DNA from: Gammaproteobacteria bacterium
Lineage (GTDB): Bacteria > Pseudomonadota > Gammaproteobacteria > Eutrophobiales > Eutrophobiaceae
Direction of reading: 5' to 3'
Length of the DNA stretch: 14,787 bases
NCBI GenBank assembly: GCA_016198885.1
Contig: JACQHV010000086.1
Location: 1 to 14,787 of the forward strand
Made by a program: the position numbers and the translations under genes. The notes beneath the pieces were generated by a model. It was not told the origin of the DNA and ran no database searches. It saw nothing but the letters and a program-made list of their open reading frames with translations. The first letter of the stretch is position 1. Each line of letters starts with the position of its first letter. Of the stretch, positions 1 through 7,054 are shown one piece after another.

Positions 1-2
1 CG

Positions 3-251
3 GCTGACGTGCGCGGTCATGGGCAAGGGCAGGGTGTATTACAGATTGGCAAGGAAAATGTTTCAATCAGGGAAATAGAACCGGTCGGTAATTACGCGAT
101 AAAATTGCATTTCGATGACGGCCACAACACCGGTATCTATTCATGGTCATATCTGTATGATCTGGGTAAAAACAGGGATCACTACTGGCAGGATTATTTA
201 AATGCCCTTAAGGATGCAGGGCACAAGCGCCAAAAAAATGATGACCACTGA
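3..251 (+). CDS. DUF971 (GBBH-like N-terminal domain) protein, 5' truncated by window edge
   Basis: This is the C-terminal part of a small DUF971 protein. The visible frame runs in from the window edge, so the true start lies outside; the GTG at 9 is an internal valine codon. The family pattern is clear: a GHGQGQGVLQIGKENV block, then VGNYAIKLHFDDGH and TGIYSWSYLYDLG. This domain also forms the N-terminus of gamma-butyrobetaine hydroxylase, but stand-alone copies have no firmly established function. In many gammaproteobacteria a stand-alone copy lies near hslVU and the ubi genes, which fits here. The stop codon overlaps the ubiE start by 11-14 bases, so the two are probably co-transcribed and translationally coupled. 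The family assignment is firm; the function is unknown. Confidence 0.85.
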   Translation, partial: ADVRGHGQGQGVLQIGKENVSIREIEPVGNYAIKLHFDDGHNTGIYSWSYLYDLGKNRDHYWQDYLNALKDAGHKRQKNDDH

Positions 252-987
252 TTCAACTGATTTTGGATTTCAAAAAATCTTACCCGAAGATAAATCACGG
301 CGTGTAGCCAAGGTCTTCAGTTCTGTATCATCACGTTATGATTTGATGAATGATCTGATGTCGATTGGTGTGCATCGTCTCTGGAAACGATTTGCGGTGC
401 ATATCTCTGGTGTCAAAAAAGGGCAGACCGTCCTGGATGTGGCAGGCGGCACGGGTGATCTCGCATTCCTTTTCCACCAGCGCGTAGGTGAAGAAGGCCG
501 GGTGCTGTTAACGGACATCAATAATGACATGCTGATGCATGGAAGAAACAAATTTATTGATAAGGGAATTATAAATGGTATTAATTGCGTGCAGGCAGAT
601 GTGGAACATCTGCCATTTCAGGAAAACAGTTTTGATTGCATTTGTATAGCTTTCGGACTACGCAACGTGACAGATAAACAGGCGGCACTGAAATCGATAT
701 ATGAAAAGACAAAATACGGTGGCTGCATAATCATACTCGAGTTTTCCGTGGTTATATTATCCTGGCTCAAGCGGTTATATGACGCTTATTCCTTTAAGAT
801 TATTCCCTGGCTGGGCAAAGTTGTGGCAAATGACGAGGAGAGTTACCGTTATCTGGTTGAATCCATACGAATGCATCCAGATCAGGAAACCTTGAAGCAC
901 ATGATTGAAGACGCCGGTTTTACAAAAGTGGATTATTACAATCTTTCTGGTGGTATCGTCGCTATACACAAGGCATATAAGCTGTAA
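238..987 (+). CDS. ubiE: Ubiquinone/menaquinone biosynthesis C-methyltransferase UbiE
   Basis: UbiE is the SAM-dependent C-methyltransferase of the ubiquinone pathway; in organisms that make menaquinone it also methylates demethylmenaquinone. Visible motifs are FSSVSSRYDLMNDLMSIGVHRLWK near the N-terminus (read as two pieces, FSSVSSRYDLMND and LMSIGVHRLWK), the SAM-binding loop DVAGGTGDLAF, the CIAFGLRNVTD motif, the LEFS motif, and the family C-terminus GIVAIHKAYKL. An in-frame ATG at 202 exists, but it lies deep inside the DUF971 gene and adds residues unlike the family. The tandem ATGs at 238 and 241 give 249 or 248 residues, close to the E. coli length of 251. No strong ribosome-binding site precedes either, consistent with coupling to the upstream gene. 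ubiJ begins 5 bases after the stop. Confidence 0.96.
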   Translation: MMTTDSTDFGFQKILPEDKSRRVAKVFSSVSSRYDLMNDLMSIGVHRLWKRFAVHISGVKKGQTVLDVAGGTGDLAFLFHQRVGEEGRVLLTDINNDMLMHGRNKFIDKGIINGINCVQADVEHLPFQENSFDCICIAFGLRNVTDKQAALKSIYEKTKYGGCIIILEFSVVILSWLKRLYDAYSFKIIPWLGKVVANDEESYRYLVESIRMHPDQETLKHMIEDAGFTKVDYYNLSGGIVAIHKAYKL

Positions 988-992
988 ACGCC

Positions 993-1601
993 ATGGCAAA
1001 AGAGATATTAGAAAAAATTGAAAAACTGATGAACCGCATACTGAAACAGGATGAGGTAACATTAAATGCGATTGGTGAACTCAAAGGAAAGGTGATTGCA
1101 ATCTATACTATCAGTCCTGATTTTATGGTTTATCTTAAGTTTGATGGGACAGGAGTAACGATAAAAAAAGAATATGGCGGACGTGTAGATGTCACGATTA
1201 AAGCAAGACCTGTCACTTTGCTGATTATGTTGCTCGCGCGGGAGGAAAAAGTTACTCCCCGTGATATGGAGATCATCGGCGATGTCGGACTGGCCCAGCG
1301 TTTTCAGTCAATAATGAAAAATATTGAAATTGACTGGGAGGAAAATCTGTCCCATAGGATAGGTGATTTCCTGGCACATAAACTCGGCAATCTGTTCAGA
1401 AACACACGAAAATACGTGAATGAAACAAGAGACACCATTGAAATGGATATCAGTGAATATCTGCGATATGAGAAAGAAATACTTGTAGATCTGTCCGAGG
1501 TTGATGAATTTATCACTGTCATTGATGTAATCCGCGATGATATGGAGAGACTCAGGCAGCGGGTTAAGAGACTGGAAAGAAAAATAATATCAAGCGTTTA
1601 G
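993..1601 (+). CDS. ubiJ: Ubiquinone biosynthesis accessory factor UbiJ (SCP2 domain)
   Basis: UbiJ is a cytosolic lipid-binding accessory factor that, with UbiK, supports the soluble complex of late ubiquinone enzymes. The protein has 202 residues, as expected for the family. An SCP2-like sterol-carrier fold covers roughly residues 10-115 (KGKVIAIYTISPDF, VDVTIKARPVTLL, then VTPRDMEIIGDVGLAQRF). The characteristic IDWEENLSHRIGDFLAHKLG segment follows, and a charged C-terminal helix (about 165-200) is likely a coiled coil for UbiK-type contacts. It sits 5 bases after ubiE and 4 bases before ubiB, so the three form one operon. No conspicuous ribosome-binding site is seen, which suggests translational coupling. 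UbiK is not in this window. Confidence 0.93.
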   Translation: MAKEILEKIEKLMNRILKQDEVTLNAIGELKGKVIAIYTISPDFMVYLKFDGTGVTIKKEYGGRVDVTIKARPVTLLIMLLAREEKVTPRDMEIIGDVGLAQRFQSIMKNIEIDWEENLSHRIGDFLAHKLGNLFRNTRKYVNETRDTIEMDISEYLRYEKEILVDLSEVDEFITVIDVIRDDMERLRQRVKRLERKIISSV

Positions 1602-1605
1602 CATC

Positions 1606-3270
1606 ATGGTTAAATTCGGTGAATTATTCCGGCTGCTCAGTATACAGCGCATTCTCATCCGTCATGGTCTGGATGAGATTGTGTTTGCTACACATTTGTT
1701 CAGACCGATCCGGTTTTTATTTTATTTATTGCCCTGGAACTGGTTTGGTCACAAACACGGGCCGCGTGCAGAACGTCTCCGGCAGGCCCTTGAAGATCTT
1801 GGTCCGGTCTTTGTGAAATTTGGACAACTGTTATCAACACGCCGTGATATGTTGCCGGAAGACATCGCAGATGAGTTTGCAAAATTGCAGGACAATGTCC
1901 CTCCTTTTCCGGGTGATGAAGCTCGCCGTATCATCGAGAAGTCATTCGAGCAGCCGATTAATGAGATCTTTCTGGAATTCAATGAAACACCCCTTGCTTC
2001 TGCTTCAATCGCACAGGTCCACGCTGCAAGACTGAAAGACGGAAGAGAAATGATCGTTAAGGTGGTGCGACCTGACATTGAAAAAGTAATTCGGCGTGAT
2101 CTTGGGCTTCTGTATTTTCTGGCAGATAAGGCCGAAAGATACTCGGAAGATGGCCGGCGTTTACGTCCCACGAATATAGTCTCAGAATTTCATAAGACGA
2201 TTATGGGGGAACTTGATCTGCTGCGTGAAGCGGCGAATGCCTCGCAATTACGCAGGAATTTTGCCGATTCAGACAAGCTTTATGTGCCTGAAGTAGATTG
2301 GAAACTCACCCGTAAAAATGTCATGGTTATGGAACGTATTTCCGGTATACCAGTCAGTGACATCAAGGGCTTGCAGGCAGCGGGAGTCGAGCTCAAGTGG
2401 CTTGCTGAGGCGGGCGTTGAAATATTTTTCACACAGGTCTTTCGAGACAGCTTCTTTCATGCGGATATGCATCCGGGTAATATTTTTGTTGCGAAAACAG
2501 GTCCTGACAAACCGCCACGCGTGATGGTGGTGGATTTCGGTATCATGAGTTCCCTGAGTGAATTTGATCAACGCTATCTCGCCGAGAATTTTCTTGCGTT
2601 TCTCAATAGGGATTATCAAAAGGTCGCTGTATTACATGTGGAATCCGGCTGGGTACCCCAGGGCACGCGTGTGGATGAATTTGAATCTGCGATACGTACT
2701 GTATGTGAGCCATTGTTTGATCGGGCATTGCGCGAGATCTCATTCGGCACCTTGTTATTACGTCTGTTTCAGACAGCACGGCGTTTTGGCATGGTGATCT
2801 TGCCGCAACTTCTGTTATTACAGAAGACGTTGGTCAATATCGAAGGCCTGGGCCGGCAACTCTATCCTGATCTGGATCTCTGGAAAACGGCGCGTCCGTT
2901 ACTTGAACGCTGGATGAGTGATCGTGTCGGTCTGCGCGGACTGGTGAAAGGGACGAAGGAAAATCTGCCGCACTGGCTGGACAGACTACCGGAATTACCC
3001 AATAAGACCATCGATCTCATTGAACGCCTGCGCGATGGCCGTGTCCAGGTTGAATGGAAGTCACAGGAGATTGAAAAGTTGCGTAATGAGATACGCTTGA
3101 GCAATCTTCGAATAGTACTGGCTGTAATCGGCTCGACATTTATCATCAGTGCAGCGGTAATCTATGGTCTGGATGGTTATTCACCTGTCATGGTTGGTGG
3201 TGCACCGTGGCTGACATGGGTGTTTGGGACGATTGGTTTGGGTTTGTTAGTCTTCTCGATGGGAGACTGA
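1606..3270 (+). CDS. ubiB: Atypical kinase/ATPase UbiB, ubiquinone biosynthesis
   Basis: UbiB is a membrane-anchored member of the ABC1/ADCK/COQ8 kinase-like family needed for ubiquinone synthesis, thought to use ATPase activity to extract or present lipid intermediates. The 554 residues match the usual length of about 545. Key features by residue: the KxGQ motif (KFGQ, 71-74), the alanine-rich nucleotide loop ASASIAQVH (131-139), the ATP-binding lysine region VKVVRP (about 151-156), the catalytic HADMHPGN (285-292) and metal-binding VDFG (309-312). Two hydrophobic segments near 503-525 and 530-552 form the C-terminal membrane anchor. The start at 1606 is only 4 bases from the ubiJ stop and gives the standard N-terminus. 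It ends the ubi operon; the inverted heptamer array begins 6 bases past its stop. Confidence 0.96.
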   Translation: MVKFGELFRLLSIQRILIRHGLDEIVFATHLFRPIRFLFYLLPWNWFGHKHGPRAERLRQALEDLGPVFVKFGQLLSTRRDMLPEDIADEFAKLQDNVPPFPGDEARRIIEKSFEQPINEIFLEFNETPLASASIAQVHAARLKDGREMIVKVVRPDIEKVIRRDLGLLYFLADKAERYSEDGRRLRPTNIVSEFHKTIMGELDLLREAANASQLRRNFADSDKLYVPEVDWKLTRKNVMVMERISGIPVSDIKGLQAAGVELKWLAEAGVEIFFTQVFRDSFFHADMHPGNIFVAKTGPDKPPRVMVVDFGIMSSLSEFDQRYLAENFLAFLNRDYQKVAVLHVESGWVPQGTRVDEFESAIRTVCEPLFDRALREISFGTLLLRLFQTARRFGMVILPQLLLLQKTLVNIEGLGRQLYPDLDLWKTARPLLERWMSDRVGLRGLVKGTKENLPHWLDRLPELPNKTIDLIERLRDGRVQVEWKSQEIEKLRNEIRLSNLRIVLAVIGSTFIISAAVIYGLDGYSPVMVGGAPWLTWVFGTIGLGLLVFSMGD

Positions 3271-3276
3271 AAACCG

Positions 3277-3332
3277 GTGATTAGTGACTGGTGATCGTTG
3301 ATCCACAACTAATTACCAATCACAAATCACCA
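3277..3332. repeat. Inverted pair of degenerate heptanucleotide arrays (GTGAYTR type) between convergent genes
   Basis: Eight contiguous 7-base units fill exactly 3277-3332. The left four follow GTGAYTR, for example GTGATTA at 3277 and GTGACTG at 3284, decaying to TTGATCC at 3298. The right four, from 3305, are reverse-complement types such as ATCACAA at 3319 and ATCACCA at 3326. The arms therefore pair imperfectly: GGTGATT (3276-3282) matches AATCACC (3325-3331), and GTTG/CAAC (3297-3300 and 3306-3309) closes the tip. The element fills nearly the whole gap between the ends of ubiB and the opposing PH-domain gene. A cruciform or RNA hairpin acting as a two-way terminator is an inference; there is no clean T-tract. 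Confidence 0.7.
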
Positions 3333-3333
3333 T

Positions 3334-3729
3334 TTATTCTTTGACCTGTTCAATACTTTCAATTTTCCGCTTAACATCAATTGGGTCGTTTATCTTCTTA
3401 AAAACCAGATCGCTGATACCTTTGCCAGTGACCTTGACCGTGCCGAAGCCAAGGATGCGGCCCATAATACCTTGCTCAATCTCAACGGTTTCTATGGAGG
3501 ATATCTTCATTTCATCGGAATGCCGACTTATGATCCCGGTCTTGAGAATTACACGCTTGTTAGTGGCGCCCATTTCAGTATTGCGAAGTTTAAGCCATTC
3601 CCAGATTGCAAGCGGGATCGTTATTACGAAAATTATCCAGAAGATCATGGGTAGTTTCGTAACCCAGTGCAGTTTGAAAATACTCAGGATTTCTTCTCCT
3701 TCCGAAAGAGAGTCTTCAATATATGACAT
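3334..3729 (-). CDS. Small membrane protein with bacterial PH domain (DUF304/bPH_2 type)
   Basis: This 131-residue protein has one hydrophobic segment (about residues 26-46, PMIFWIIFVITIPLAIW) followed by a bacterial pleckstrin-homology-like domain. The domain carries the recurrent family pattern NKRVILKTGIISRHSDEMKISSIETVEIEQ, read as NKRVILKTGII then ISSIETVEI, followed by GRILGFGTVKVTG. It probably sits in the inner membrane with the PH domain in the cytoplasm. No catalytic residues are expected, and the molecular role is unknown. The ATG at 3729 is 8 bases beyond the stop of the yajL-like gene, so it is the last gene of the gpmI-to-PH run. Its stop codon directly abuts the heptamer repeat. 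Family call firm, role open. Confidence 0.85.
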   Translation of the reverse strand: MSYIEDSLSEGEEILSIFKLHWVTKLPMIFWIIFVITIPLAIWEWLKLRNTEMGATNKRVILKTGIISRHSDEMKISSIETVEIEQGIMGRILGFGTVKVTGKGISDLVFKKINDPIDVKRKIESIEQVKE

Positions 3730-3737
3730 TTGTTTTT

Positions 3738-4289
3738 TTATGTTCTTAACAACGCCGTTTCGACTTCGAGGCGTTTTTGTTTGCCGGCAAGGGTCTCAAT
3801 GAGTTCAAGGGCGAAGTCCATGGCCGTGCCTGGGCCGCGGGAGGTGATGACCATTCCGTCTTTAACGACAGGTTCGTTACTGATCTCGGTATTCGGTAAG
3901 TCCATTTTATCGAGGAATCCGGGGTAGCTTGTGGCCTTTTTGCCTTCCAGTATGCCGGCGTTGGCGAATACCTTTGGAGCGGCGCAAATAGCGGCAGTGA
4001 ATTTTTTACTGGCAGCCATTTTTTTGAGAAGTGTCTTGATGCGTGGATCCCCGTCCAGGTGATCCGCACCAGGCTGCCCGCCGGGCAGGACGACCATGTC
4101 ATAATCCTCTTTGAGCGCGGTATCGAGATCAGTGTCGGGAACAAGTTTGACGCCGCGACTCGCTATGACAGTTTTTTTATCAAGCCCCGCCGTAATGACC
4201 TCGATTTTCGCACGTCGCAGGAGATCAATGATGGTAATGGCTTCCAGTTCCTCACAGCCCTGTGCCAAGGGAACGAGTACTTTTGCCAT
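3738..4289 (-). CDS. yajL: DJ-1/PfpI family protein, YajL-like
   Basis: The protein belongs to the DJ-1/ThiJ/PfpI superfamily and most resembles YajL, for which chaperone, thiol-protective and deglycase activities have been reported. From the ATG at 4289 it has 183 residues, slightly shorter than E. coli YajL. It starts MAKVLVPLAQGCEELEAI, with the conserved glutamate at about 14. It carries the DYDMVVLPGGQPGADHL strand-loop (63-78) and the nucleophile elbow AAICAAP with Cys102; the late segment ITSRGPGTAMDFALELIE also fits. A TTG at 4298 would extend it by three residues, but GAGA lies at better spacing for the ATG. It follows ctpA by 19 bases in the same operon. Confidence 0.88.
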   Translation of the reverse strand: MAKVLVPLAQGCEELEAITIIDLLRRAKIEVITAGLDKKTVIASRGVKLVPDTDLDTALKEDYDMVVLPGGQPGADHLDGDPRIKTLLKKMAASKKFTAAICAAPKVFANAGILEGKKATSYPGFLDKMDLPNTEISNEPVVKDGMVITSRGPGTAMDFALELIETLAGKQKRLEVETALLRT

Positions 4290-4308
4290 AGGGAGCAATC
4301 TCTTTAAT

Positions 4309-5661
4309 TCAGCCCGTATTCTTTTTCAGTATTGCCAGACCTTTTAATACATTCAATGCTTCGTAAAGTTCATAGTCTGCGGCGGATAATGCGACTTGGC
4401 TGTCTGCATCTTCCTGGCCCTGCAATTCAGGATCACCAGACGTTACCGGTTCCACGGTTGATTCTTCAGGAGTCTGATGATTCTGCAGATGGCCGCTCAG
4501 ATGGGCTTCTTTGATGATGGTGTCATCTTCAACATCGGCTTTGGCAATGGTTACCTTGTCAATAACGATGTCCGGTGTGATGCCTGAGGCCTGAATTGAT
4601 CGTCCATTGGGTGTGTAATAACGCGCAGTGGTCAGCTTGACGGCGGCTTCATTGGTCATGGGCAGAATTGTCTGGACTGATCCTTTGCCGAAGGTTTTCT
4701 CACCCATGATGACAGCGCGTTGATGATCCTGTAATGCGCCCGCAACGATTTCAGAGGCCGATGCAGAACCGCTGTTCACCAGCACAACGATGGGCGCATT
4801 ATCAAAGACATCGACGGGCTTTGCATTGAATTTTAATTGTGAATCCTTGACGCGTCCTTCGGTGTATACAATCATTCCCTTGTCCAGAAACAGATCAGAA
4901 ACGTCCACAGCCGCGCTTAAAACACCACCCGGGTTATTACGCAGATCGAGGATAATACCCTTCAGATCATTGTTATTTTCCGTTTTCAGTTTATCCAGTT
5001 CCTTGTGCAGGTCATCGGCAGTGTGGGCCTGGAAGTGAGATATTCGGAGATAACCGTAACCCGGTTCCAGGGTTTTCGCACGAACACTGATTACCTTGAT
5101 AACATCACGTGTAATCGTGAACTTGAGAGGTTTATCTTCCCCATCGCGTATTACAGTCAGTGTAATATTCGTTCCCGGCTTGCCGCGCATGAGCTTGACG
5201 GCATCATCCAGGGACATGCCTTTAACCGGGGTTTCATCCAGACGAATAATGAGATCACCTTCTTTGATACCGGCGCGTTGTGCTGGAGTATCGTCAATGG
5301 GGGCTATTACCTTCACAAATCCATCTTCAAGGCCAACCTCAATACCGAGTCCGCCAAATTCGCCGGTTGTGCCTTCCTGCAATTCCTTGTAAGAGTCTTT
5401 ATCCAGGTAGGCGGAATGAGGATCAAGTCCAGCCAGCATGCCACGTATCGCATCTTCAAGCAGCTTACGATCATCAACAGGTTCTACATAGTCATTCTTG
5501 ATTTTCGAAAAAACCTCGGTGAAGGTACGGAGTTCATCCAGAGGCAATCCTTCAGCATCGGCATTTTCGAGGGTATCGGTCTCATTCTGGCCAATGGCGA
5601 TTTGCAAACCGAGACCGAGTAATAACAGTAAAATTAAAAAATATCGAACAGAACTAGTCAT
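4309..5661 (-). CDS. ctpA: S41 family C-terminal processing peptidase CtpA
   Basis: This is an exported serine protease of the carboxyl-terminal processing family. In related bacteria such enzymes trim periplasmic substrates, including peptidoglycan hydrolases, in the cell envelope. The 450 residues begin with a hydrophobic signal sequence (about 7-24). An N-terminal helical region containing GMLAGLDPHSAYL follows, then a PDZ domain (about 98-185, with GGLGIEV and AGIKEGDLI). The S41 core has LRNNPGGVL, the catalytic serine in GSASASEI (Ser301) and the catalytic lysine in TFGKGSVQ (Lys326). The tail after about residue 370 is acidic and low in complexity. The start is supported by GGAG at 5668-5671. 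It lies downstream of gpmI and the envC-like gene, as in several gammaproteobacteria. A 169-base gap separates it from the envC-like gene, so it may have its own promoter. Confidence 0.95.
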   Translation of the reverse strand: MTSSVRYFLILLLLLGLGLQIAIGQNETDTLENADAEGLPLDELRTFTEVFSKIKNDYVEPVDDRKLLEDAIRGMLAGLDPHSAYLDKDSYKELQEGTTGEFGGLGIEVGLEDGFVKVIAPIDDTPAQRAGIKEGDLIIRLDETPVKGMSLDDAVKLMRGKPGTNITLTVIRDGEDKPLKFTITRDVIKVISVRAKTLEPGYGYLRISHFQAHTADDLHKELDKLKTENNNDLKGIILDLRNNPGGVLSAAVDVSDLFLDKGMIVYTEGRVKDSQLKFNAKPVDVFDNAPIVVLVNSGSASASEIVAGALQDHQRAVIMGEKTFGKGSVQTILPMTNEAAVKLTTARYYTPNGRSIQASGITPDIVIDKVTIAKADVEDDTIIKEAHLSGHLQNHQTPEESTVEPVTSGDPELQGQEDADSQVALSAADYELYEALNVLKGLAILKKNTG

Positions 5662-5667
5662 GATTTA

Positions 5668-5671
5668 CTCC
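5668..5671 (-). promoter_or_regulatory. Ribosome-binding site for ctpA
   Basis: On the minus strand GGAG lies 6 bases before the ATG at 5661. It is one of the few clear Shine-Dalgarno matches in the window and fixes the ctpA start. Confidence 0.7.
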
Positions 5672-5779
5672 ATTTATACACAAAGTGGACGACGCGACTG
5701 AAACGCTATCTATGTTTGATTAATACTTTCAATAACACTTAGTTTATATCTACAGGCTAAATGTTCATTTATTCGGGCA

Positions 5780-5809
5780 AGCATACAGGTGGTGGGTGTG
5801 CAGTGACAA
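5780..5809 (-). promoter_or_regulatory. Candidate sigma-70 promoter for ctpA-yajL-PH
   Basis: Read on the minus strand, TTGTCA (5804-5809, five of six matches to the -35 consensus) is followed after 18 bases by TATGCT (5780-5785, four of six matches to the -10). It lies in the 169-base gap between the envC-like stop and ctpA, about 120 bases upstream of the ctpA start. A suboperon promoter here is plausible but rests on consensus matching only. Confidence 0.3.
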
Positions 5810-5830
5810 GTTTAGTCTGATTCAGGCCTG

Positions 5831-7054
5831 TTATCTACACCACAGGGCAGGGTTCAAGGGCTCGCCACGGTGACGAATTTCAAAATACACACCAGGATTG
5901 CTCTGCCCGCCGCTGTCCCCGACATAGGCTATTGTTTCACCGGCCAATACCCAATCTCCCGCCTTTTTCAGGAGATTCTGATTGTTTCCGTAGAGACTCA
6001 TATAATCATCACCGTGATCCAGGATGATAAGCAATCCCATATTGCGGAACCAGTCTGCAAATATAACTTTACCGGTATGAACAGCGCGTACCTCATTGCC
6101 GGGTTCGCCACTGATCTTGATACCCTGCCATTTCAAAGAGGCCCCTTTGCGTTTGCTGCCAAAGCTGTTGAGCAGCTTGCCTTCGATTGGCCAGTTAAGT
6201 TTACCCTGGAGGGTATTAAAGGGAGGGATGTCTTCAAAAAAGACAATACTATCCTCATAGTTATCCAGTTTTTCCAGCAATATCGCCAATTCCTGTTCGT
6301 GTTCCTGCAGGGACTTTAACTGTAACCCCTGTTCTGTAATGTAGTCCTGCAAGCGAACCAGTATGGCGCTGCGGGATTCACGGTATGCCTGTATTTCTTC
6401 ACTCCTTGCGAGCTGACGTACTTTAAGTTCTTCAAGCGCAACGGTTTCGGTCTGAATAGCTTTGTGCAGTTGATTGATCAAATCAACTTTTTCGCTGATG
6501 GAATAAATAGAATTAGTACGTGCGCGATTGTAATAATCATAATAGGCAAGTACACGCCCTACGAGGGCCGGATCTTCCTGGTTCAGCAGTAATTTCAGAT
6601 AATCGCTACGACCGGTCGTATATGCGGCGCGGATCTGTTGGGCAAGATAATTGCGCTCGGTCACCAGCGCCTTTTCATGCCGGTTCATGACATTATTCAA
6701 TTTATCCAGTTTATTGTGTTTTAAAATGATTTGTTCTTCCAACCCCTTCAGTTTTAACGCCTCTTTTCCTGCAGCAATCTCATTTTTGCGTAATTCATCC
6801 TGTAGTTTGTCAGACTCGTCACGGGCTGCATTCAGGCCGGTTTGAACATCCTTGATTTGACTGCGTACAGATTCAAGTTCAGCGGACTTGTCTTCATGGG
6901 CCGGCTTGTCCTCGGCATTGGTAATCCCGGCTGTAAACAGAAATATAAGGCAGGAAGTAAACCAAAGGTGAAAAGCGATTTTAATCGCGTGATTGATCTT
7001 ACTTCGCAACAATGGCTTTTGCGGATTCTTTATCCAGTTTGAGTAAAGGTTCAC
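5831..7054 (-). CDS. envC: EnvC-like murein hydrolase activator (coiled coil plus degenerate LytM/M23 domain)
   Basis: EnvC-type proteins act in the periplasm, where they switch on the amidases AmiA/AmiB that split septal peptidoglycan. The layout fits: a signal sequence ending near FLFTAGITNA, a long charged coiled coil (about residues 52-265), and a C-terminal LytM/M23 domain (about 295-407). Zinc-ligand positions of active LytM enzymes are lost: the HxxxD site reads KWQGIKI, the usual YAHL reads SLYGN and the HLHFE site reads VYFEIRH, as in known non-enzymatic activators. The frame opens with GTG at 7054, inside gpmI by 56 bases, giving an overlong region before the signal sequence. TTG codons at 7012 or 7009 would give a normal signal peptide and an 11-14 base overlap, so the true start is uncertain. 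Confidence 0.88.
   Translation of the reverse strand: MNLYSNWIKNPQKPLLRSKINHAIKIAFHLWFTSCLIFLFTAGITNAEDKPAHEDKSAELESVRSQIKDVQTGLNAARDESDKLQDELRKNEIAAGKEALKLKGLEEQIILKHNKLDKLNNVMNRHEKALVTERNYLAQQIRAAYTTGRSDYLKLLLNQEDPALVGRVLAYYDYYNRARTNSIYSISEKVDLINQLHKAIQTETVALEELKVRQLARSEEIQAYRESRSAILVRLQDYITEQGLQLKSLQEHEQELAILLEKLDNYEDSIVFFEDIPPFNTLQGKLNWPIEGKLLNSFGSKRKGASLKWQGIKISGEPGNEVRAVHTGKVIFADWFRNMGLLIILDHGDDYMSLYGNNQNLLKKAGDWVLAGETIAYVGDSGGQSNPGVYFEIRHRGEPLNPALWCR

Noticed and set aside
5005..5622. 205-codon plus-strand open frame antisense to ctpA
   Set aside because: Lies wholly within the well-supported ctpA gene on the other strand; its length reflects codon bias of ctpA, and the translation has no recognisable domain.
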